This document shows, one piece after another, positions 34,391 to 47,504 of a stretch of DNA of 64,000 nucleotides (its first letter is position 1; each line of letters starts with the position of its first letter). A model generated the notes under the pieces. The model worked only from the letters and a program-made list of their open reading frames with translations, did not search any database and was not told where the DNA came from. The translations under genes were made by a program, and so were the position numbers. This DNA comes from Paralvinella palmiformis (Eukaryota; Annelida; Polychaeta; Terebellida; Alvinellidae), in NCBI GenBank assembly GCA_025642065.1, contig JAODUP010000095.1, forward strand, positions 425,001 through 489,000, in the 5' to 3' direction.

Positions 34391-35589
34391 TCAGTATACA
34401 ACAACAAGAACAACAACAACAGCAACAACAACAACAACAATAACAACAACAACCATAGTGTTACGGGCTAATTTTGATGGTAAGAGCTAGAATAAAATTA
34501 CGAATGAACGATTAAATCTTTCTTAAATGTCACTAATTAATTTAAGTAAATTAAGAAAAATGAGAAGTGGAAAAAAAACAATCGAATGCCGCCATTAAAA
34601 CCTGAAACGTTCACTTAGAAATAGGTACAGTAATTAAATACTCATCCGCTGTCAGTTTATTAATTATCTTTGTCATCACCAATAAAACGTTTGCTTTGAA
34701 GTCAATACAAACAATGTTTCTTCCGTCAATCAAATGTAGACACCGACAGACATTAGCCCCAAATGTAACATTACCATAAATCATTTATCTCCTCCCCCTC
34801 CCCGTCCCCTAGAGATTTCTTTGCTTGGTACAAGGGACATCCCCCCCTCATGTAGGATTTTGTTTCTTTGTTGTTTTCTCCGCCGATGATTCATTCATTT
34901 GAATACGGAACTCATTTAACATCAGAAGGCCATTTGGTAGAATCAGTTTATATTCGGACCAAATAGCCATTTCTTCTCCTTCTGACAGACGCATAATGGC
35001 GGTTGTTGGGCGGTATGACGAAACAATGACGCAGTGCTCGAGTGTTGTCAGTTCGGCTACACGCAGTCCAGCCCTCCCATTTCCTGTCAGACGTGTAAGA
35101 ATGATTGTCCTTTAGAGACATTCTGCGTCATTGTTCCATAGGCGAGGGATACGCCAATGGTAATGTTACTGAAATATCGGCCTTTATCAATTGGGTTCGT
35201 TAGTAAAATCTCGAAACCAATTTTCTAGCCTACTCGTTAATCGTTTCATTTAAGAAAGGATTTGACTGAATGGCGTTTCAGACTGGCATTTTCCCCCCCA
35301 TGTCTTATAAACCCCAATCCGGGTAGTTGCTGTTTTATGACAACAATACCAGTGAAGGTTATTTAAAATTACAATTAAATGTTTATTCATAGCTTTATGC
35401 AACTATGCCAGCATTTATTTTATTTGTAGTCGTTTGATGTCCAGTTTTTTTATATAGACATTAGGCTGTAAGGGCGTAATAACCTGCGCAGATGAGGGGA
35501 TGAACTGTAAGATGAAATACTCATCCTCTATAAACCCGGAATCTATAATACTAATAATATAATTATAATAACAATAACAATAATAGCCC

Positions 35590-35815
35590 AAATGTCAATT
35601 ATTTTACGTGGCTGGCAACCTCAAATGAGAGAGACGCGTATGGTCTGCAATTTATTGTTTCACGACGAGGGCTGAATCTAAATAAATTTAGAATTTACAA
35701 TATATGGCATATTCGGCGGAGAAAACTTTGCCAGTTAGATGAATAACACCTCCTACTATAGCGGGATTCGAACCTCTGACCTCCCAGACAGCATGACCAT
35801 GAGTAAGTCCACAAC
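35590..35815 (-). mobile_element. tRNA-derived SINE
   Basis: On the minus strand there is a tRNA-like head with GGTCATGCTGTCTGGGAGGT and a good B box (GAGGTTCGAATCCCG) near 35766-35780. It is followed by a body ending AGCCCTCGTCGTGAAAC. The head-then-body order is that of a SINE. It is a different body from the copies at 10.6 and 55.8 kb. Confidence 0.6.
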
Positions 35816-36183
35816 AACAAATTATGACACCGATTGTTTTGTTTAAATGTCATATTGAATAATTAATTACCTCTAATAATTGCTATTAGTGTTAGTTAGA
35901 CGTGATATATGAGAATATTAAAGGAATATTTTAATGAGCATCATCATTAAAGATGTATGTTAGCTACTTGGTCTAGCAAACGATGAGTTACAGTCGTAGT
36001 TCAATAAGATGTTATCACTGTTCTCTATCGATATTCTATACAACAATAGAATAGATTATCTACAATAAATAACAGATAAGATAATATCACGTTCATGCGA
36101 TTATATCTGTTGATGGGGGAAAAATAGACCACCAGCGGCGTTTGCTGGATGGAAGCTGTACCATATTGGTCTCTTTATGGCTG

Positions 36184-36184
<1 letters not shown>

Positions 36185-36268
<84 letters not shown>

Positions 36269-36345
36269 GTGGGTGCGTGTGTGTGTGTGTGTGTGTGTCT
36301 GGACAAGTGCCAGTGTGTGTATCCAGCTCTTTCTCTCTCTTTCTC

Positions 36346-36387
<42 letters not shown>

Positions 36388-36470
36388 GTCTGTCTGTCTC
36401 ACTCTACTCTCATTCTCTGTCTGTCTGTCTGTCTTTCACTCACCACGCCATTCTATCTGTGTCTGTCTAT
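36185..36470. repeat. compound (TA)/(TG)/(CT) microsatellite
   Basis: TA, TG, CT and TCTG arrays stand in series. The long hydrophobic and cysteine-rich frames here are repeat translations. Confidence 0.95.
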
Positions 36471-36927
36471 TTTTGTACGTGCTTGTTGGCTATCCTGTCG
36501 GCAGCGATAGATCAATGACAGTGATACCAATAATTAGTATAACGTATATGAATTTATAATATATTAATACCCATCTAAGTATTAAATTACACTGTTGCCA
36601 TAGCTACGACGTGATAGCGCATGCCCAGTTAGTTATTATTTTCTGCCCTCACCATGCCGTGTTTAACAAGGAGACGTCATACTGAGTTGAAATAGAATCA
36701 TGACCAGACCTCATCGTCCATACTATTTACTATGATAAACACAGAATTAAGACATTTCTATACACCAGCATGTACCACCCATGTTCTTTGTTTTCTATTG
36801 TTAAGGCGCATTGCCCGTGTCATGTTCTCTTCAAACAACCGTCTCATGTTTTGTACATTTAATTGGCTATAACTGCCTTTTCTCTCACATAAACCGGTGT
36901 TCGTTGTTCTTATATCTCGCTCTCCAG

Positions 36928-36992
36928 GTGTCGGGACATAGCCAGGGTGATTCTAATTCGCCACAAGCGAAGATGCAGAGAGGCGGGTCCAG
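36928..36992 (+). CDS. candidate 65-bp internal exon of an unidentified plus-strand gene
   Basis: A strong acceptor (TATATCTCGCTCTCCAG) and a strong donor (TCCAG|GTAAGTGG) bound 65 bases that are GC-richer than their surroundings. Two frames are open. One reads VSGHSQGDSNSPQAKMQRGG, a disordered, serine- and glutamine-rich segment like the alternatively spliced linkers of cytoskeletal or synaptic proteins. The other reads CRDIARVILIRHKRRCREAG. No neighbouring exon could be matched with confidence, so the host gene is unknown and may lie mostly outside the window. Confidence 0.5.
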
Positions 36993-37864
36993 GTAAGTGG
37001 TTGGGTCGCCCCGTTTGGGGTAGGTGTGTATGTAGGGAACTGATCTTACCAAAACCATGATCAGCCAAATACCGCAGAGTTAATAACCGTATTTATATTT
37101 TGCTGGACTTTGAAGTACCCGGGATTCCTCCCTTCGTGGCGTCGAGAATTACCTCCAATAGAACGTCTCTGTTAAGAAAACAAAATTACAAACCATCAAG
37201 TTCATTATTTACAGATAAAGGATTTTCCGTGTTAATCCGTAGTTCCCTGTGTCACCCGGACACTTCCAGTTGTTGGTCGCTAGTCTCATGTTTTGACCCC
37301 CAACACCAACCGTCCTTCTATCACGGAACATTGGGTCCGCCTCCGATGTGGATTTCGGTCTATTTGACCTCTAAGTGACCCTTCTGATAGATTGCTCGCT
37401 AGCAATCTTGTGTCCCTTGGTGAAGGCGAGTTATCGTATTATGGCTAACATCCATTTCATATAATATATGGTTCATTTCATAGTTAATATTGAATTAGCT
37501 AATAAAGTAATATACGTTACTCCGCCTTATTTAGTATCTGACTACGTATTAATATAATGAAGACTCGTTTAATTGAATGAGAAGGATTTTACAAAAGGAT
37601 GGATTGTGACTCTTCACTTAATGAGCACAATGAGCACGTTATGAGAGGTTTTCCTCATAATAATGGATACATGGCAAAAATAGATTTAGATAATCGTATA
37701 AAACGAAGATAGTACTTAATGTGAAGATGAACGTATGTTTATATCAATATTGTTCTCTAGCATGAAACACCAGGATAACGAAATGATAACTTAACTTCAC
37801 ATTTCCAAGAATTATTAATTATTAACTCACATTGTTATATGTCGTTAGCATTGTGGCAACATTA

Positions 37865-37990
37865 AGTTTACCTGTTAAGTCGCTTAGGCTCAGAGTTGCT
37901 AACATCTAAGAAATACGGCCGACGGTACGACTGATTCGAAACCGGAACCTAGAGGTTTGAAGATCACTGCTCTAACCAGTCAGCTATTAG
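37865..37990 (-). mobile_element. tRNA-derived SINE
   Basis: On the minus strand the head reads AGCTGACTGGTTAGAGCAGT and GATCTTCAAACCTCTAGG, followed by a B box (GGTTCCGGTTTCGAATC). The body then includes GAGCCTAAGCGACTTAACAG. The A- and B-box spacing and the looped tRNA-like layout are well preserved, but the body continues well past a tRNA, so this is a SINE and not a tRNA gene. Confidence 0.65.
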
Positions 37991-39139
37991 AAGGCTCTCA
38001 TTAAGAATAAACACAGAAATAACAGATTGGTCAGTGATTATGTTAGTTTATATATATGAAACAAAGATAAGGATAGGTGTAGGACATTTTGTTTGAGTGT
38101 CTTTGTGAGTGCACTATATGTCCATCTACGTATATCAGTGTACGTATAAGTGAAGCTAGATTTTCGGGTATCTGGGTGCGTGCTTGTTTGTATACGTACC
38201 GGGCCAATACATTTTGTTTCTTTTATAAACATAGTAGGTGCGGGGTGTGTGGATGTGGTTCGGCTAAAATATAGCCCATTATTGATTAAACTTATTGTGA
38301 TAATAGCCACAAAATAACACTTGTGTCGTGATCGTTTTTCTAACCTTCTGCACTTACTAACCCGGAGACTAACAAAGCAATTGTTATTTAAATTAACAGT
38401 TCTAATTATTACCCAGATACTTAAGGGATAGTTATCTGTCTAGTAGAGGAGTAGATGGGTGGCGGTTCGAGGGGGGGGGGGTGGCGTTGTGAGGTGGCCC
38501 AGACGATGACTAATAATTCAGCGACGATTCTGTTTCACGGATGCCACACAAATCACAGCTCGTCCATACATAATCAAAGTTGCCACATTAGGAGAGGATG
38601 TTCCATTGACAGAAGAATCTCCACCCCGTGCTCTATCCGTGTTCCTAGACACGAGTAGTGCTGACTGACTTTCCTTGCGAGACGAGACGTCATTAAAAAC
38701 GAATACGTTCTCGTATGATGGATGTCCTTCTGCGATAGTAATTATAATAGGAACGTAAACGACACCAGCTACTTATCAAGCCCATCCCTACTTCCTGTGA
38801 CGATGTGACAAAACTTGGGAACGATTTAAAACATCAGCCTAACTTTGTCACGATGACTATAATATGCTCTTCCTGTTTACACTCCTTCCCCAATGGCTAT
38901 TCCATTGGCCATTAAACTGTCATTATGTTGATCTAATCTGTTATCACCGAAGAGGGATATTTGGTCATTTTCCCGCTGGAAATAAAGGATTTCGCCGACG
39001 CCCGGGCAAGGGGGAGGCGGCGTACTCTGCAAACATGTCACTAAATTCGGGGGCAGAGTGCAAACTTCTCGAAGCCAATCAAGGCGATGTCAACAGACCT
39101 AGGATCGGTAGCTGGGTACAAGTGGGTCCGCTTCATGTA

Positions 39140-39161
39140 AATACACACACACACACCACAC

Positions 39162-39204
<43 letters not shown>

Positions 39205-39208
39205 CACA

Positions 39209-39240
<32 letters not shown>

Positions 39241-39285
39241 CACACACGCACGCACGCACGCACGCATGGAGAGAGAGAGAGAGTT
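39140..39285. repeat. compound (CA)/(CGCA)/(GA) microsatellite
   Basis: CA, CGCA and GA blocks in series create the histidine-rich and cysteine/valine-rich frames seen on the two strands. Confidence 0.95.
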
Positions 39286-39494
39286 GTGGCCATTTCTGTT
39301 AAATATAACTTTTATTGCCAATAACTGTCACAGATACATAGTCAGTCGACAAATCTGTGATCTATTTACCATGGTTCGAGCCATTATATAGGAGATCAGT
39401 TTTGTTGTTTACAGAGGAAGGTAGCCATGTTTTATATCGCCAAGTGGTCATAATGGGATATAGATCTGACAAGGACTACGTCACACGGTATATT

Positions 39495-39580
39495 GGAGGG
39501 TAAAAATGGGGACTCATTTCACTCACAGATAAGTCGGAGGGTAAAAATGGGGACTCATTTCACTCACAGATAAGTCGGAG
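39495..39580. repeat. 41-bp tandem duplication
   Basis: GGAGGGTAAAAATGGGGACT and the following CATTTCACTCACAGATAAGT occur twice head to tail with a 41-base period and no differences, so the duplication is recent. Confidence 0.9.
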
Positions 39581-41014
39581 ATTGTGAAGGTACTTCAGTA
39601 AAGTCATGTTTGAGCTGAATTACTAATAATTATGATTGTAATGATGACAGTAATGATGATGATGATAATAATGATGATGATGATGATGGGAGTGGTGGTG
39701 GTGGTGGTGTAGTTCTATGAAGGTGATAGTGAATGTGACGTTGATGATGATGATTTGCATGATAAAGTTAGTGATAATGCACGACATTATCTTAGTCATA
39801 TAATAATGATGAATATTATGATGACGACGATGATGATGATGATGGAGGAAATCGTGTTCAGGCCAATAACAATATTAAAGGTGGTACGACAACCATTAAT
39901 TAATAGATGGAGTAAACTTAATTTTCTTCATTGTCAGGGCAAGTCATCTTTATAGCAATAAACGTACCATCTTTACCTCTCTCTGAGACATCAAACATCA
40001 GATGAGAAGATAGGATTTAGAAGATGATCATCATAAACTAACTGATCACAAACTGATCACTATCTGGGAACATGACGATCACAAACTGATCACTAGCTGG
40101 GAACATAGCCGACAATATTTTATTGCATTTCTAATCCAAAACAAGTTACCAACATAAACTAACTATAATAACTGGATGGCGTCACGTGGGATGATTGGTC
40201 AGTATGATGGATAGAAGGAAATGGTAAAATAAACTTTAAAACAAACACAACATATGAACAACATCTGATTAAATAAGGAATTAGTTGAATACATTAAAAG
40301 ATCTGAACTTTTGAAGAGTTAACAATGTATATAAACAATGACAATAATTTGTACTCAGCACGTGTTCCAATTTGTGTGGCTCTTCTCACCTAACTAACAT
40401 ATTTGGTAAGTAAAATTGTTTACTGCTAAGCTTTTATTTATTATTAAAAAAAAACAGAAACTGATGACTGTAATTAAACCATTCTTTATTTGTTTGAATC
40501 ATAATCGCATGAATTGCCAATTATATTAATGTTAAGTATTATTATTATACTAGGGGCGCGATTTCAAACTTGATAATCTAAGGTGTTATATTTTGTATGT
40601 GGTATTATTTTTATGACATTTGCCCTCTGGCGGACATAGCACAGATAACCCATGTGAGTGGTTTCTTTTCAATAGCGACATCTGGTCAGTGTCCAAACCC
40701 CGCAGCAATGTCACGTACCAATAATTAGAAATATGATTGGTTAGCTTCGAGTGACAGACGTTTATTAATAAAACACACACATCTGAGCAATATGAACGCC
40801 TCTATGTCGACATACTTCAAACCACTTCTGGTCACATTTGACGCTGCTCACGCGGGTTACACATGCGCAAGGTTGTTTCCACATAAGTGGAGTTACCGTT
40901 AATTGCAACGCTTTCTCGGGCATCCGCGCATGCGTTCCGTAAGAACCGTCAACGCGCATGCGCGAGCACATAGCATGATAAACGACATTAGTATTCTACG
41001 ACGACAATCTGTTA

Positions 41015-41370
41015 TGACGTCACTTACCGCGATAATGAACAAGACTGCTGCTCGTGCTCTGAGCGAAGGCAGACACGTGATTCATGACGTCAGACGGTGG
41101 CCAGCAAGTATTCCAAGATTAAAACGATGCTCCAGCGAAACTGTCGCTCAAAGAGTAAAGGATGACGTCAATAACTCGCCGAAAACGAGGCGTTTACTCG
41201 TTAATCGTTACACCTCGAGTTTCGATAAAATGGTTTTTCTCCTGTTTATTCGAATTATAACAAAGGCGACATGTAACAAGGCGATTTACACCAAATAGTC
41301 ATTCATCTAATGACAGTTTTATTGTCTGTGACTTTGTCTTTGCGAGCATCTTCGTCGTAAAATGACGTCA
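41015..41370. promoter_or_regulatory. cluster of four TGACGTCA palindromes
   Basis: TGACGTCA occurs at 41015, 41085, 41163 and 41363. This is the full cyclic-AMP response element, bound by CREB/ATF-type factors in animals. Four copies in 356 bases are far above chance. The region is also relatively GC- and CpG-rich. An open frame with an ATG near 40930 runs through it to 41298 (123 residues, no known domain), and the CRE words fall inside it. Whether it is a promoter, an enhancer or an older transposon cluster cannot be told here. Confidence 0.4.
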
Positions 41371-42241
41371 ACGTTAGACATTCTTAATAAGAAATTGTCC
41401 TTTCCTTATCATTTCCCCCCTTTTTTCCTCTTTTCTCCCTATCTCGACTTTCTAGAAGAAGCTACTTTAGCGAGTAGATGTACCCTGAGTAGCCCTTCCA
41501 GTAACCTACTCACGTAGTGCCGAGCAGTGATTGGTGAAGAATATTTCACAAAGAGATCAGTGAGTCATCACGTGCTAGGACACGTGCTCGTTCCATATGG
41601 CGCTAGGTTCAATCCCATTGTAACGTAAGCGCCTTTATAGTCTCCTTGGTTAACGTTCTAACAACGTCTTCTCTTGCCTTCTTCTTATATTCAGCAAACT
41701 ACCGTGTCAACAATTCGCCAAAAACACATTCCCTATCGACAATTGTTTCTCCTACTGTCGCCAACACACCGAGAAGAAGCTCTACGACCAAAAATCCGTT
41801 CCCTACACCCCACACAAGTTGGCTTTATCCTGTGTACTCACGGCTTAGGGGCACTTTCGGCACCGATAAATACACAAACCACACATAGACGGACACACAC
41901 ATACCCGAACTCGAGCCGGAAACAGAACTGAATGCATACCACACCAAGACGCTGACCAGTGGCGCCCCTGGCACGATGCCATCGCGATGCCATCACGTCT
42001 ACGATGCACAGACTGAGCCATAATCACGTACCACTCCTTACCAAGTGCCATTTAGCCACGCCACCATAAGATGTCTGTCGTTTTGTTCGGAGAACGGACC
42101 AGACAAAGCCACTTCCTGGTTTGACGAAGGAAGAGCGAAGGGGAATTAATGGAGAATTGTTAGTTGTTAGGAAAAACACGTTTGGGATATTGAGGGAGAC
42201 AAGCGTAGATATAAATATAGATAGATATACAGATATAGATG

Positions 42242-42242
<1 letters not shown>

Positions 42243-42288
<46 letters not shown>

Positions 42289-42335
42289 AGATAGATAGAT
42301 ATACAGACAGACAGACAAATAGATAGATAGATATG
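42243..42335. repeat. (TA)n and (GATA)/(CAGA) microsatellite
   Basis: A pure TA array is followed by GATA and CAGA tetranucleotides. Confidence 0.95.
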
Positions 42336-43059
42336 TTATGATGTTTACAGTTCTGTGTGTCAGCTGACATATTACCTGACTTGGTCTGTCATAATGTTTT
42401 TTGACGTCACTTAAAAGCGGTTTTGGGAAAGAAAAGCCGGCGCAGTAATGGAAAATAAATCTTGGGTGCCATATTTTATTATTTACTTTGAGTGAGTTTC
42501 ACGGTGTGTATGCGTATGTGTGGATATGTGTGCGCTCGCGTGCGTGCACGCGCGTGTGTAGGCATATGGGTATTTATCTATCTATTTGTCCAACTTTCTG
42601 TTTGGCTATATGTCTGTCTGTTCGGCAATCCATCTGTCTATCTTGAGTTTTTCCTATCGGTCGGTCGGTCCGTCCGTCCGTCTGTCTATCAGCAATATCT
42701 CTCAATAATCATTGTTCCAATATTGTCAACAGATCACGGAAACAATAAGAAATATTTATGGTGACTCTGTTGGAGCCATCGTCACCAAATAACACAAATT
42801 GTCCCAAATCTGACACCATATACAGATATTAAACGTCGAGAACCAATACGCCTCATCCCCAAACATCCCCCTCTTACGACAACACCCCTCCCTTCCCTTT
42901 CCCCCTCGAGCTATCAGTCTATGATAAGAATATATCCCCTCATGCCATTGGTAGTCAGTTGCCCCAGAGCTGACTGTAAGCCTCCATTACTGACAACCAG
43001 TAATCACCTTCTCTGGTTATCAACCATCTTAGCCTCGTTCTCACCATATAATAACTGCT

Positions 43060-43345
43060 TTTATAATGCCAGTACCTCGGCCTGTCTACTACAGCACTTT
43101 ACCTCAGTTGTGCCATGCCATAGATTCTATAGTACTCTTTCCTCTATACCGTGGCATATACCTCGGTGAGTACCTCGCTATAGATTATATAGTACCTCGG
43201 GCCATACCTCGGTGTGTACCTCATCATACCTCGATCCCTCTACTTCGGCCTATGGTTCGGGGTGTACATCTTCACAGCAGATAAATTACATCAGCAGATC
43301 TACCTCAGTACGTAACTCCGTCTATAACTCGATATAGTTCCTGTT
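43060..43345. repeat. degenerate TACCTCGG-containing repeat region
   Basis: Words such as GTACCTCGG, ATACCTCGGTG and GTACCTCGCTATAGATTATA recur irregularly over about 280 bases. The pattern suggests an old minisatellite with a unit of roughly 20-40 bases. Confidence 0.6.
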
Positions 43346-44343
43346 ATGCTTCGGCTAGTGTCCTATGACATTCCAGTCCCATAGACTTTGGTAGTTTCTA
43401 AAGTGCACCACCAGTAAATAAACTGACAGTCCTTGTCCATAATTCTAACAATAAGATAATAGAAGTCTGACCGGCAGTATAGGTCTTTAATCAAAGTGAC
43501 TTTTGCAGTATAGTTAAATATTACCGGGATTAACATACTGGCAGTATAGCCGTCTGGATCATGGGCAATATGGCCACGTAATCAGAAGTATTGCAGTATT
43601 ATCTTCGGGACTGTGGCAGTATGACAATATTGGACCGATCTATCAGAGGCTCTGTCATGCACGGCAGATATTATATGCAGAGGGTGTGCTGAGACAGTCC
43701 CTTAAGAGAGCTCTTATTGGGGGCGGGGGTGAGGGTGGGGGGAGTTTGATGGGGTAGTCGGAGAGAAGGTGTTACAACTGAATTATGCTTAATTACACCC
43801 GAGCTTCAACGACAAAGGTACGAGATTAGAACGATGACGGTGTGGCTGATGAAGATGAAGATGTTGGGGGGGAGGGAGGGGGTGAGAAGGATCTGCTGCG
43901 GAATACCAAGTTCCTGGGAGGGTTGATCGTGTTGGGGGGGGGGATAGGGGGAGGGGTGATTCGGGGTCGGTTGTAGGGCAGATTACCATCCCGATAGAAT
44001 GAAGCCCGTGGCAGAAATGGACGAACGCTGATAGGTACGATCTGCAGCCGAGGGTGAAGGCACCCCGATAACAATTTGTGCAATTCTCGGCTGTTTCTCG
44101 TGTCGGTGGTCCATAAATCCTGACGATAATCGTATCCTGACAGCAGCTGATCAACTTGTACAGCGAGCCAGAGCCATGTTACCCCAGAAACTTATTAATG
44201 ACAACAACAGAAGGGGATGGGGGTCTTGTGTATGAGGTCACCTCTGATACAGATGACAACAAACTGATGGAAATATTATATCTAATATAGATAACAGATT
44301 ATCTCTTCTTCTGTTGATTACCCTCTCGAATCAATTGACCGTA

Positions 44344-44350
<7 letters not shown>

Positions 44351-44378
<28 letters not shown>

Positions 44379-44440
44379 GTGTGTGTGTGTGTGTGTTATA
44401 GCAAATCTGAGAGGAGAGGGAAGCACGCATACCGACACGT

Positions 44441-44491
<51 letters not shown>

Positions 44492-44492
44492 T
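44351..44492. repeat. (CT)/(TG)/(CA)/(GA) microsatellite with mirror-like order
   Basis: A (CT)n-(TG)n block is followed after about 50 bases by its near reverse complement, (CA)n-(GA)n, so the two can pair as a long hairpin. Confidence 0.85.
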
Positions 44493-44964
44493 TAATTTCA
44501 AATCAAGTCTTCAGCTAATCTTTGTCCAGACATTACCCTATATACTTATCAAATTGAGACACAATGGCGCCGTATCCGTCTAGTTGAGGCAAAAACGTGA
44601 TTTGCAGGCGACAAAATCGATAATAAAAAGCAATCGGTCTTGACTATCAGTGGACATCCGACTAATTAGATCGATCTATACAGAGATAGACATATAACTA
44701 GGAGCATCTCAATCACAGTTAGGATTCTATTAACGTTGGTAACATTCAGTGACAACGGTCATTCTATATACTATACTAATTGACAACAATTATATTCATG
44801 TTGTTATCAGTAAACATGTTTGTATTAAGATAAGATTATACAATAATGATATCCATTTGATCAGTAAACGTTCATATATTGAAGGAATATTGCGTGACAC
44901 TGACGATCACAGTTATCTCTGTTAGTGCCTTTTCACACATTATTTCCGCATGCCCACGCGTACA

Positions 44965-45014
44965 TAAACCAATACACACGCACACACGCATACGCACCCA
45001 CCCATGTACACACT

Positions 45015-45070
<56 letters not shown>

Positions 45071-45071
45071 A

Positions 45072-45104
<33 letters not shown>

Positions 45105-45120
45105 CGCGCGCACACACAAT
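44965..45120. repeat. compound (CA)/(TA)/(CGCA) microsatellite
   Basis: CA and CGCA blocks surround a TA core near 45085-45105. Confidence 0.95.
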
Positions 45121-46387
45121 CAAATCAACTTTCTATCCAGAACATCTTGGTGTGAAAAAGAAATGTAATCTGCGATATAATTCGGGTTATGATGGAGTTT
45201 TTAGGAGTCCAGAACGGCAGACGTAAAATCAATAGAAAAAAAGGAGACGATTTCATTCCGGAACTGATCCGCCTCATCGTCCAGCGGCGAGGGGGGAGGT
45301 GGGAGGAAGAAGGAACAAAAAAGGCAAATCGTTTTTTCAACCAACTGTCTGCTAAGGTCGGACGCCATTTTGTAGCCGGATTCCCAGGAGACGGGTCGGT
45401 GACTAAACGGCAAGGTCAAGTCATGGCGTCCGTTGCTTTCGTTGTCATGGCAGCAATGGCTTCCGCTTTGCCGCATCGGAGTCTCTTTGTTTGGCGAGAA
45501 GAGTTTCATGGGAAAACTGATCTTCTTTAGCAGTCACGTGATCTGATTACGGATCGTCGGTACAATACCGATGGCAAGTTTAAAAGAAGAGTTTCGTCGA
45601 ATGGCGAGACGTAATTAATGTCTGAATGAAAACCGCGAATTACTTTTTCACGAAATCTACATCGTCCCAGTAAATAACCAAACAATCTGCCTACTCCGGT
45701 AGATCACAAAGCTACCATTTCGCTAAAGACGAGCCATTCCTCTGTTGGAAGCATAATTATAAATTGCCGATTTTTCTTCAAAAGAGAAAGGTCAACGCGT
45801 TCATATTTCTCCATTAAGCATATCCGGATATTACCGTGGCCTTTTTTTTGCCTTTTCTAGCGTCATATACCGTTATATAACCGACGTCATATTTCGGACA
45901 GTTGTCCTTACCCTAATGACGTCATGGCGTCTTCTGAAGCAAAGAAGTAGAATTCCATGAGAGGAAGAATAAAAATCTGAGGATTTAGAGACAGATGGTT
46001 GTAATATAAAAGTTGGATTATGTTAATGCCAGTTAATGAATCGGAAAGAAACGACCGCATGAATTCAGAAAAATAGACCCGAGTTATCTTACCGTATGGA
46101 AGATGGTGGTAGCTCAGTGGTTAATGAATTCGACCAGAAAAAGGGGTGTACTTAGGTCGAATTCACTAACTAGCTGTTGATTGTTTAGCTGTTTACTGGC
46201 TGAATGGCTGAGGTATAGTTCAGTAAGTGTAGGTGTTTGAACGACGAAGGCTGATTATTGTGAATTAGACGATTTTAATATGCTATGACAGAAAGCGTCT
46301 GCTATCCTGGTAGTTAATGGTGGTGTGCAAATGAACAAGTCCATTAACTCGAATTGAAATGTGAATTACTTAGACAAACTAGACAGG

Positions 46388-46640
46388 ACAATAACAACAA
46401 CAGCAACAGCAGCGGCAACAACAACAACAAAATAGTAATAATAACAACACTGGCAACAACATCAATATTACTACTACTACTACTACTACTAATAATAATA
46501 ATAACAGAATAAAAACAACATAACAACCACCACCACCACGACAACAACAATATTACACCAACCACTAGCACCATCACCAACAACAACCAAACGAAACAAC
46601 AACAACCACAACAATAACAGCACAAACAACAACAATACAA
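46388..46640. repeat. (CAA)/(CTA)/(ACC) triplet-rich region
   Basis: Imperfect CAA, TAA, CTA and ACC triplets run over 250 bases. They give the cysteine- and leucine-rich minus-strand frame, which is not a gene. Confidence 0.85.
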
Positions 46641-47085
46641 TCCTGTTTTATCTAAAACTCGAGAAAGGCAGACAGGAAGTAAGGAGTATTCTGGATTAGT
46701 AACGTGTCGGGGGGGGGGGATATGGGATAATAAATCAGTAGAAGTATAACACGTGACTGGCTGAGATGTTTCATTGATATTCCTCTCACTATCATCTAGG
46801 ACAATAGTTATTCACAAAACTGTTGAATATCTCGCTTAGTGTCGACAGAAAATACGAAGATTTATGAAGCAAGAATCTTAGAATTATTAATCTTCATAAC
46901 ACTGTTGTCTATGGATGGAATCTGTAAGTACACAGGTTCTGTTGAAAGAACACAGCATGTGTCCATAGGCAGAACCTTACAGCCACTCGTGGTACAACCG
47001 TGTTATAATCGAAATATGTGAATTCATATGAATCCGTTTTAGTAGAAATAAATGCGTAAAACATTTCAGTTAATATAATCAACCA

Positions 47086-47240
47086 AAAACGAACGAACGA
47101 ACGAACGAACGAACGAACGAACGAACGAACGAACGAACGAACGAACGAACGAACGAACGAACGAACGAACGAACGAACGAACGAACGAACGAACGAACGA
47201 ACGAACGAACGAACGAACGAACGAACGAACGAACGAACGA
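47086..47240. repeat. (GAAC)n microsatellite, about 38 units, uninterrupted
   Basis: A pure GAAC tetranucleotide array of about 155 bases. The minus-strand SFVRSFVR frame is its translation. Confidence 0.98.
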
Positions 47241-47504
47241 TCAAAGAAACAAATTACAAAGTAAATATAAAATAGCTGATGTAGCACTTCTGTATGTTAC
47301 AATAATACATTTAATTTAACGCAAGGTGAGCTCGATGTTAATAAAAGACATAAGAGAGTGTCAGTTTATATTTATAATACATCATCTTTATAATAAAACA
47401 ATAAAAAGTAACTGTACTAAATCCAGATCACAGAATAAACACAATCTGATTCTCCTTCCATCAGGAAAGAACAAACCTGGAGTTAATTAATGACACCATC
47501 TTAC

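Larger units (their letters stand above)
37400..40900. other. intergenic or intronic stretch, no supported gene
   Basis: Apart from the SINE, the microsatellite and the small duplication, this is unique sequence. A frame at 38455-38658 and its reverse (GGDSSVNGTSSPNVATL..) look mildly protein-like but lack splice or family support. GAT-rich triplet repeats lie at 39645-39700 and 39820-39845. Confidence 0.4.

Noticed and set aside
43826..44154. Minus-strand frame beginning VDQLLSGYDYRQDLW, recalling the LL.GYD.R motif of Cys-loop receptor channels
   Set aside because: The following residues do not match the family, there is no donor after the motif, and the frame ends in a proline/serine low-complexity tail.
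45141..45226. Short plus-strand terminal exon after TTTCTATCCAG (HLGVKKKCNLRYNSGYDGVF)
   Set aside because: Only 28 codons, with no partner exon; phase fits one frame of 36928-36992, but that could be chance.
45189..45530. Open frames on both strands over a GC-richer block
   Set aside because: Neither strand shows a domain, splice pair or convincing start; the block may be a promoter-like GC island.
46108..46160. tRNA-like head GGTAGCTCAGTGGTTAATGA with GGTCGAATTC
   Set aside because: Resembles A and B boxes, but no stems or SINE body could be followed; possibly a degenerate SINE.
46909..47287. SFVRSFVR and RSFVRSFV frames of 73-111 residues
   Set aside because: Translations of the (GAAC)n array.
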